Source: Myxococcota bacterium (lineage in GTDB: Bacteria; Myxococcota_A; Bradymonadia; UBA7976; UBA1532). From it: a DNA stretch of 35,855 bases. Positions 30,486-35,855 of the stretch are shown here, one piece after another. The notes beneath the pieces were generated by a model that had not been told where the DNA came from, ran no database searches, and saw only the letters and a program-made list of their open reading frames with translations. The stretch lies in the NCBI GenBank assembly GCA_963169045.1, contig CAUJDF010000027.1:1-35855 (forward strand). Reading direction: 5' to 3'. A program made the position numbers and the translations under genes. The stretch's first letter is position 1, and each line of letters begins with the position of its first letter.

Positions 30486-32275
30486 GCCTGCACGACCTCC
30501 ATCCGCTGCTCGAGCGCCAACAGCACGGCGTCCTCGCCGCCGCGCCGCACGCGCTCCGCCAGCACCTCGATCGCCGCCGGGCCCTGGGCCTCGATCAGGT
30601 TCAGCAGGACGTTGCGCAGCGGCGGGTGCCGGTCGAACAGGTCGACGAGCATGGGCAGGTCCTCGGGCGTGCCGTATCCGGCGAGGTAGCGCAGCGCCGG
30701 CGCCAGCAGGCCGCGCCCCGGCTGCAGCAGGCCGTCGCGCAGCGCGGCGCGCACGTCGGGACCGCCGGCGTGCAGCGTCGCCGTCAGGGCGCCCTCCACC
30801 TCGCCGAGGCGCACGCTCTCGAGCGCGCGCAGCATCGGCGCCACCGCCGCCGCGTAGGGCTGCGCCCGCAGGATGGCCAGCTGCGCGTCGAGCCGATCCG
30901 CCGCTTCGCTGCGCAGCCGCCGCGCCAGGGGCACGAGCGCGCCCGGGCCCAGCCGTCGCGCGGCGTGCTGGAGGCGCCGCAGGTCGTCGCGCGCCGGCGC
31001 CTCGCGCACCGCGCGCGCCAGCAGATCGGCCGCCGTCGAGTCTCCGGCCTGCGCCAGCGCCTCGACGGCGCGCGCGCGATCGCCGGCGTCGAGCGCGTCC
31101 GCCGCGAGGATGAGGCGCTCTCGCGCGCGTGGATCCTCGACGAGCGCCGCGAGGCCGGCGATCGCCACCTCCCGGACCTTCGGGTCGTCGCTCTCGAGCG
31201 CGTCGAGCAACGGCGCCGGATCCGTCCCCGCCCCGGCGAGCGCCGGCCGCAGCAGACGGCCGCGCGGATCCTCGGTGAGCGCCGCGGCGCGATCGAGCGC
31301 CCGCACCGCCGCCTCGCGATCGCGCCGCGCGAGGCCCAGGAGCGCCGTCAGCGCCACGTCGACGTCGGCGTCGGCCACGGCGGCCTCGAGGGCGCTCCCG
31401 GCCCCCGGCACGGCCGCCAGGGCCTCCGCCGCGGCCGCCCGGCACCGCCGGTCACCGTCGAGCGCCAGCGAGCCGAGCGGGGCGAGCAGCGCCGCGTCCG
31501 CGAGCAGCGAGGCGAGCGCCGCCGCCGCGACGCGCACCGACGGGGCGGGATCCGCCAGCCCGAGCCGCGCGTGCCGCACGTCGGCCAGGGGCCGCCAGTC
31601 GGCGAGGAACTCGAGCAGCGCCACGCGCCCAGGCTCGTCCCACTTCGACCACAGCGTGTCGATCACGCGGGGGTGGTCGGCGACGAGGCCGGCGAACGCC
31701 TCGAGATCGCGCCGCCGCCGCTCGCCGGGGCGGTCGCGCAGCGCGGCGAGCAACACCGTCGCCGGCTCGTAACCCTCGTCCGTCTGGCGGAAGCGCGGCA
31801 GGAAGGGCGCCAGCGCCGGCTGGTCGAGGCCCGCCCGCAGGAAGGCCACCGCGCCCGGCGCCCCGAGCCGCCGCACGATGCGCATGAGGCTCGGCCCGAG
31901 CGGCGTCGTCGGCTGGATACGCGCCGCGCGCGCGGCCACGGGCCCGATCGCGGCGAGGCCGAAGTCGGCGATGAGCTCCTCGAGGCGGGCCAGCTTGTCG
32001 GCGTCGGGGCCGTCCGGCTGGCGCAGCGCCTCGGCGAGCTCGTCGACGAGCAGCGGAACCACGCTCGCGCCGAGCGACAGGATGCGGTTGAGCACCGGCC
32101 GATCCCGGGCCTGGTCGCCGGTGAGCCGCGCGCACAGGGCGGCGATGCGGTGGTCGGGGCGGACCGGACCGGCGGCGCCCTCCTCCTCGCGCGGACCGCC
32201 GCGCGTCGCGCGGATCACGAGCAGCGCGACGACGAACGCGACGGCCAGAACGAGGACGAGGCCCAGGAGATCCAC
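30464..32275 (-). CDS. Membrane-anchored HEAT-repeat protein
   Basis: This 603-residue protein has one N-terminal helix (MDLLGLVLVLAVAFVVALLV) and then HEAT-like alpha-helical repeats across nearly the whole length, for example APSVRVAAAALASLLAD, VDVALTALLGLARRDREAA and DPKVREVAIAGLAALVED. Such solenoids bind partner proteins; no catalytic motif is visible. The start is a GTG 16 bases after the stop of the upstream HEAT-like lipoprotein gene, with a weak GGGG site. Together with that lipoprotein and the small one downstream it forms a co-transcribed envelope set. Confidence 0.85.
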   Translation of the reverse strand: MDLLGLVLVLAVAFVVALLVIRATRGGPREEEGAAGPVRPDHRIAALCARLTGDQARDRPVLNRILSLGASVVPLLVDELAEALRQPDGPDADKLARLEELIADFGLAAIGPVAARAARIQPTTPLGPSLMRIVRRLGAPGAVAFLRAGLDQPALAPFLPRFRQTDEGYEPATVLLAALRDRPGERRRRDLEAFAGLVADHPRVIDTLWSKWDEPGRVALLEFLADWRPLADVRHARLGLADPAPSVRVAAAALASLLADAALLAPLGSLALDGDRRCRAAAAEALAAVPGAGSALEAAVADADVDVALTALLGLARRDREAAVRALDRAAALTEDPRGRLLRPALAGAGTDPAPLLDALESDDPKVREVAIAGLAALVEDPRARERLILAADALDAGDRARAVEALAQAGDSTAADLLARAVREAPARDDLRRLQHAARRLGPGALVPLARRLRSEAADRLDAQLAILRAQPYAAAVAPMLRALESVRLGEVEGALTATLHAGGPDVRAALRDGLLQPGRGLLAPALRYLAGYGTPEDLPMLVDLFDRHPPLRNVLLNLIEAQGPAAIEVLAERVRRGGEDAVLLALEQRMEVVQACAAPTP

Positions 32276-32291
32276 GCCCCGCCCCGGGACG

Positions 32292-33527
32292 TCATTCGGC
32301 CGCGAGCTTGCGGACGACCGCGCCCACGGTCGTCGGCTGCCCGTCGGCGGACCATCCGGGCAGGGGCGTCTCGTCGGCGGCGAGACCCTCGAGCAGCCGC
32401 GGCGCGTCGTCGGGGTAGAGGCGGACGATGCACTCGACGGCGAACACGCGCGCCACCCAGTTGTTGTCGGTGAGCAGACCCGACAGGACGGGCAGCGCCG
32501 CCGCCTTCTGCTGGCCGACCTTCTGGTCGCAGAAGAGGTCGACGTCGGCCTTGAACGACAGACCCTCGCGCGGCCAGGTGCCGTTCGGCGGCAGCGCGTG
32601 GAGCGCGTCGCGCAGGCCGCCGACGCCCGTCAGCTCCCAGAGCCGGTCGAGCGCGTGCCAGCGCGCGTCGTTGCCGTGGGCCGGATCGTCGGTCGCGACG
32701 AGCGCCAGCAGGCCCGACACCGCGCGCTTGCCGAGTGCGTCGACGCCCTCGTTCACCGCCGTCGCGCGCACCGCCATCGGCACCTTCGGATCGCGGGCGG
32801 TCTCGAGCAGGAAGCGGAGGAGCGTCTCGTTGCCGTTGGCGACCATCGTCTCGGCGAGCGCCACCGGGATCTCGGGGTAGCGCTTGCGCGCGTGGTCGAG
32901 CAGCAGCGCCGCCGAGCGGCCCAGCGCGTCGGCGTCCTTCAGGCGAACGAGCAGGCGCCCGATGAACACCATCTCGCCGACGTCCTGCGCGTCGGCGAGG
33001 CGGTCGAGCATGAGCGGCACCACCGATTCGGGCCGGGCCACGGCGGCGGCGAGCACGAGCTGGTCCTGGGCGCGCTGGCTCGGCCGGTTCTGCACCTCGG
33101 CCGCGTGGTCGATCGCCCAGCCGGTCACCGCGGCGGCCAGCTTGTCCGCGCGCTCGGCGTCGAGCTGGGGCGCGTGCTCGAGCAGGTAGTAGCCGAGATC
33201 GGCGGCGGCGCCCTTCTCTTCGGGCGCGAAGTCGGCGCCGTCGAGCACGAGCACCACGCGCGCGGCGAGGCCGGGGAGCAGTCTCGCGCGGTCGTCGACG
33301 GTCGTGCTCTGGACGACGCCCATGATGTGGGCGACGCCGCGCATCTCGAGCAGCATCGACCCGGCGAGGACCCGCAGGTGCAGGTCGCGCTCGGTGTCGG
33401 CGAGGTAGCCGGCCAGCTTGCGGTCGCCGTCCTTCACCTGTCGCCAGGTTCGCAGGTCGTTCTCGTCGAAGGCGCAGCCGGCCAGCGCGAGGGCGAGGAC
33501 GAGGGACCCGAAGAGGGCGGCGCGCAT
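32292..33527 (-). CDS. HEAT-like lipoprotein, first gene of the cluster
   Basis: This 411-residue protein has a lipoprotein signal (LAGC, C18) and is alpha-helical throughout the mature part, with HEAT-like repeats such as VVPLMLDRLADAQDVGEMVFIG and VPMAVRATAVNEGVDALGKR. There are few Cys. It has no enzyme motif and probably binds a protein or peptide. I chose the ATG at 33527 because the hydrophobic signal begins there; the frame is open to 33881 but the extra part is Arg/Pro-rich shadow sequence. A promoter-like element lies upstream at 33566-33595. It heads a three-gene operon and is divergent from the PEGA gene. Confidence 0.83.
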   Translation of the reverse strand: MRAALFGSLVLALALAGCAFDENDLRTWRQVKDGDRKLAGYLADTERDLHLRVLAGSMLLEMRGVAHIMGVVQSTTVDDRARLLPGLAARVVLVLDGADFAPEEKGAAADLGYYLLEHAPQLDAERADKLAAAVTGWAIDHAAEVQNRPSQRAQDQLVLAAAVARPESVVPLMLDRLADAQDVGEMVFIGRLLVRLKDADALGRSAALLLDHARKRYPEIPVALAETMVANGNETLLRFLLETARDPKVPMAVRATAVNEGVDALGKRAVSGLLALVATDDPAHGNDARWHALDRLWELTGVGGLRDALHALPPNGTWPREGLSFKADVDLFCDQKVGQQKAAALPVLSGLLTDNNWVARVFAVECIVRLYPDDAPRLLEGLAADETPLPGWSADGQPTTVGAVVRKLAAE

Positions 33528-33565
33528 GCCGAAAGCCCCGGAAACAGGCAGGTTTTCGGAGGGCG

Positions 33566-33595
33566 ACGCTAACACCCGCCGATCCGGGGCGTCAA
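33566..33595 (-). promoter_or_regulatory. Sigma70-like promoter for the HEAT operon
   Basis: On the minus strand, TTGACG (33595-33590, 5 of 6 to the -35 consensus) and TAGCGT (33571-33566) are separated by 18 bases. The -10 keeps only the TA and final T. A start near 33559 would give a leader of about 32 bases. Confidence 0.4.
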
Positions 33596-33667
33596 GCGCA
33601 GGGCCGCGGATGTCTTGTCTCGGGGGTGGGCTGGGTGTAGAGCCCTCGGTGATTCGGGGAGGGCAGG

Positions 33668-34951
33668 GTGGCAGGGATTCGGCATGGAGGCGCGGCGCTC
33701 GTCGTGGCGGCGCTCGCGCTGGGCGTGTTTCCGGGGAGCGCGGACGCACAGTTCGACCGCCTGGTGAAGTCGGCGAGCGAGAAGGCGCTGAAGGCCGCAG
33801 GGCGCGAGGCCGCCTTGAAGGCGGCCGAGATGGCGCTCGAGAAGGCGCTGCGGGGCGCGAACCTCGGCGACGTGAAGCCATGGGTGAAGGCCTTCGGGCG
33901 CGTGGCGGCCGGCGACGCCCAGGCGGCGGTCGCCGCGCTCACGAAGGCGATCGCGGCGGAACGCATCGACGCCGCGGGGGCGCAGCGCCTGCTGTCGACG
34001 TTGCAGGCCGCGGCGCCGCTCGTCTCCGCGGCGCTCGACGGGGACGACACGTTCGAGCGGTACGTGGCCGTGGTGCACCGGGCGGTGGCGGCGGCGCAGG
34101 CCACGGCGGCCAGGGCGGGCGCGCTCGCACCGGACTTCAACGCGGGTGGCGCCGCGGGCAGGGCGTCCCCGGCGGCGCCGGCCGCGCCGCCCTCGCCGGC
34201 GACGGCCGACTGGATCGACGGCACGGCGATGGCACGCCTGCACGACGCCGCCAGGGCGCCCGCCGGCGCCGGGGTGCTCTACCTCGAGTCGGAGCCCTCG
34301 GGAGCGCGCGTCTGGCTCGACGGCGCCGACCGCGGCTCGACCCCACTGACGCTGCGCGACGTCCCGGCCGGCTATCACGCGCTGGCGTTCGCCGCCGGGA
34401 CCCACCTGCGCGCCGACGGCTTCGTGCACGTCGCCGACAAGGAGGTCACCCGCGTCTCGCGCCGCCTGCAGGTGTCGTCGGGCGCGCTCACCGTCCTCAG
34501 CGATCCCATGGGCGCGCGGGTGGTCGTGGCTGGGACGGAGCGGGGCACGACGCCGCTGACCGTCCGCGGCCTCACGCCCGGCAAGCACGCGGTCGAGCTC
34601 GCGCACCCCGGCCTGCGCTGGACGGGCGAGGCCACCGTCGAGGGCGGCGGCGTGGCGGTCGTCGACGCGGTCCTCGTCCCAGCGCCCGAGGCGCGCCCGC
34701 CGGCGCCGGTGGCGGCGGCGCCGGCCCGGCCCGCCCGCGCCCGGGGCGCGCCGATGGTGATCGAGCCGGGGTCCAACTGGCACGTCCTCGCCCAGACGAT
34801 CGGGCGCGTCGTCGAAGCCGAGTCCGACGACCGCATGGTCGCCGGGCGCGTCGTGACCATCCGTTCGGGCAGCCTGGTGATCGGTACCGACGGGGGCGAG
34901 GTGGCGATGCCGCTGGCCGAGGTCCGTCGGGTGCGGATGTACGCCGACTGA
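33668..34951 (+). CDS. Secreted or envelope protein with two PEGA domains
   Basis: This 427-residue protein has a cleavable Sec signal ending GSADAQF. A Lys/Ala-rich helical region follows (about 30-160), then an Ala/Pro linker. Two PEGA domains lie at about 201-265 (VLYLESEPSGARVWLDGADRG) and 271-338 (ALTVLSDPMGARVVVAGTERG). The C-terminal domain of about 60 residues ends VAMPLAEVRRVRMYAD. PEGA domains are common in surface-associated myxobacterial proteins. The start is a GTG with GGGGAGGG just upstream. A divergent promoter region of 140 bases separates it from the HEAT operon. Confidence 0.88.
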   Translation: MAGIRHGGAALVVAALALGVFPGSADAQFDRLVKSASEKALKAAGREAALKAAEMALEKALRGANLGDVKPWVKAFGRVAAGDAQAAVAALTKAIAAERIDAAGAQRLLSTLQAAAPLVSAALDGDDTFERYVAVVHRAVAAAQATAARAGALAPDFNAGGAAGRASPAAPAAPPSPATADWIDGTAMARLHDAARAPAGAGVLYLESEPSGARVWLDGADRGSTPLTLRDVPAGYHALAFAAGTHLRADGFVHVADKEVTRVSRRLQVSSGALTVLSDPMGARVVVAGTERGTTPLTVRGLTPGKHAVELAHPGLRWTGEATVEGGGVAVVDAVLVPAPEARPPAPVAAAPARPARARGAPMVIEPGSNWHVLAQTIGRVVEAESDDRMVAGRVVTIRSGSLVIGTDGGEVAMPLAEVRRVRMYAD

Positions 34952-35002
34952 CGGGCGAGCCGGCGGGGCCGCTGCGGTCTGGCGGCGCGGGGGCGACCGC
35001 GG

Positions 35003-35008
35003 TAGGCT
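35003..35008 (+). promoter_or_regulatory. -10-like element upstream of the last gene
   Basis: TAGGCT followed by GGCGCC lies 26 bases before the GTG at 35035. It resembles the TAGACT and TATGCT elements elsewhere in the window. The -35 region is poor, and unlike those cases the gene has its own ribosome site. Confidence 0.3.
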
Positions 35009-35034
35009 GGCGCCGTCCTGCGTGGGGAGGCTCG

Positions 35035-35855
35035 GTGGCTGGTCGTCCGCAGCGCCCGGCGGTCGAAGACGATCGTCTCGAACAGCTCGAGCAGGAGCTC
35101 GAGCGGCTGCGCGTGCTGTTCGAGCAGTACTTCATGGGGCTCGAGAAGCGCCCGCCGACCGAGGTCCACGAGAAGCTGGGGCGGCGCATCCGCGGCGTCG
35201 AGGCGACGCGCTTCGGCACGGCGCAGCGCTTCCGCTACCAGACGCTGATGCAGCGCCTGATCACGCTCGAGAACTACTGGCTGCGCATCCTCAAGGCCAT
35301 CGAAGAGGGGCGGTACTCGCGCCACCAGTTCCGGGCGGAGCTGCACGAGCGGGAGCGCGTCGAGCAGCAGAAGAAGCTGGCCGAGAAGAACGCGCCGAAG
35401 CCGGCCGCGGCCGGGCCGTCGGCGGCGGCGAGCGAGGCCGAGGCGTTCCTGGCGCAGCTGACCGGGCGACCCGCGGCGCCGGCCGCGCCGGCGGTGCCGC
35501 CGCGCGGCACGCCCGTGGGGCCGCCGGCGCCTCTGCGAGGGGCGCCGGTCGCGCCGCCGCTGCGGGGCGCGCCGGTCGCCGCGAAGCCGTCGCTGCCCGG
35601 GGCCGAGCAGGCCGCGCCGCGCGCCGCGGCGTCCTCGGGCCCGGCGTCGTTGGCGCCGCGCGCCGCGGCGTCCTCGGGGCCGGCGTCGTTGGCGCCGCGC
35701 GCCGCGGCGTCCTCGGGGCCGGCGTCGTTGCCGCCGCGCGGGACGCCGGTGGCGGGCGCGCCGCCGTCCGGCCCGGCGTCGTTGGCGCCGCGCGCCGCGG
35801 CGTCCTCGGGGCCGGCGTCGTTGCCGCCGCGCGGGACGCCGGTGGCGGGCGCGCC
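35035..35855 (+). CDS. MXAN_5187-like domain protein, truncated by the window end
   Basis: The frame is open from a GTG at 35035 (GGGGAGG 4 bases upstream) to the window end, at least 273 residues, so the C-terminus is missing. The first 120 residues are alpha-helical: a coiled-coil start (DDRLEQLEQELERLRVLFEQ), YFMGLEKRPPTEVHEKLGRR and AQRFRYQTLMQRLITLENYW. These resemble the domain seen at the C-terminus of Myxococcus MXAN_5187-type proteins. The rest is Ala/Pro/Ser-rich low complexity made of tandem repeats. No signal or membrane helix is visible, so it is probably cytoplasmic. Function is unknown. Confidence 0.75.
   Translation, partial: MAGRPQRPAVEDDRLEQLEQELERLRVLFEQYFMGLEKRPPTEVHEKLGRRIRGVEATRFGTAQRFRYQTLMQRLITLENYWLRILKAIEEGRYSRHQFRAELHERERVEQQKKLAEKNAPKPAAAGPSAAASEAEAFLAQLTGRPAAPAAPAVPPRGTPVGPPAPLRGAPVAPPLRGAPVAAKPSLPGAEQAAPRAAASSGPASLAPRAAASSGPASLAPRAAASSGPASLPPRGTPVAGAPPSGPASLAPRAAASSGPASLPPRGTPVAGA
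35614..35855 (+). repeat. 39-bp in-frame tandem repeats (APRAAASSGPASL)
   Basis: A 39-bp unit encoding APRAAASSGPASL is repeated at 35614-35652, 35653-35691, 35692-35730 and 35785-35823. Between and after these lie longer segments encoding PPRGTPVAGAPPSGPASL-type variants; the last is cut by the window end. Copies differ at only one or two bases, and all unit lengths keep the frame. Confidence 0.85.

Overview
The window looks like a chromosomal segment of a high-GC member of the Myxococcota (deltaproteobacterial type). The signs are very high GC with strong third-position bias, many lipoproteins with long Asp/Ala/Gly linkers, MopE-type Asp/Cys repeats, myxobacterial disulfide repeats, an RCC1-like lipoprotein, PEGA and HEAT proteins, and a terminal gene whose N-terminus resembles the MXAN_5187-type domain. 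I cannot name the genus. I see no rRNA, tRNA or CRISPR array.

Layout. 1-2.99 kb is an accessory patch: a small GIY-YIG-like gene, an intact IS1595-type transposase, a small orphan gene, and about 660 nt with at most one weak gene. 2.99-6.82 kb is a 1,277-residue lipoprotein built from a Gly/Glu linker, five MopE-like repeats, two SRCR domains flanking a segment that matches the eight-cysteine D8C domain of vertebrate uromodulin/GP2, and a C-terminal domain I cannot assign. 7.0-13.4 kb is a compact nitrous oxide reductase operon: lipoprotein-type (Sec, clade II) nosZ, a c-type cytochrome lipoprotein, nosD, nosF, nosL, nosY and an uncharacterised membrane protein. A near-perfect 83-bp inverted repeat follows it.

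13.7-16.5 kb is a tightly overlapping trio: a two-helix membrane protein, a flavin monooxygenase-like protein and a Rieske non-heme iron oxygenase. 16.5-26.5 kb alternates strands and carries surface lipoproteins (IPT/propeller, RCC1-like and two of unknown function), a DUF1456/YehS protein, an RlmL-type 23S rRNA methyltransferase, a DEDDh exonuclease and an SRPBCC protein. 26.5-33.5 kb is a minus-strand block: a HEAT-like lipoprotein, a membrane-anchored HEAT protein, a small lipoprotein and a 1,180-residue propeller/disordered/membrane protein. 33.7-35.9 kb holds a PEGA protein and the start of a repeat-rich gene cut by the window end.

How the genes work together. The nos genes make a self-contained N2O-to-N2 module: NosZ and its cytochrome donor are both predicted to be lipid-anchored outside the inner membrane, while NosD, NosF, NosY and NosL supply copper and maturation. 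The MopE/SRCR/D8C lipoprotein lies just upstream on the same strand; its role is unknown, and a link to copper or to cell-surface recognition is only inference. The minus-strand HEAT/propeller block looks like an uncharacterised envelope-associated assembly.
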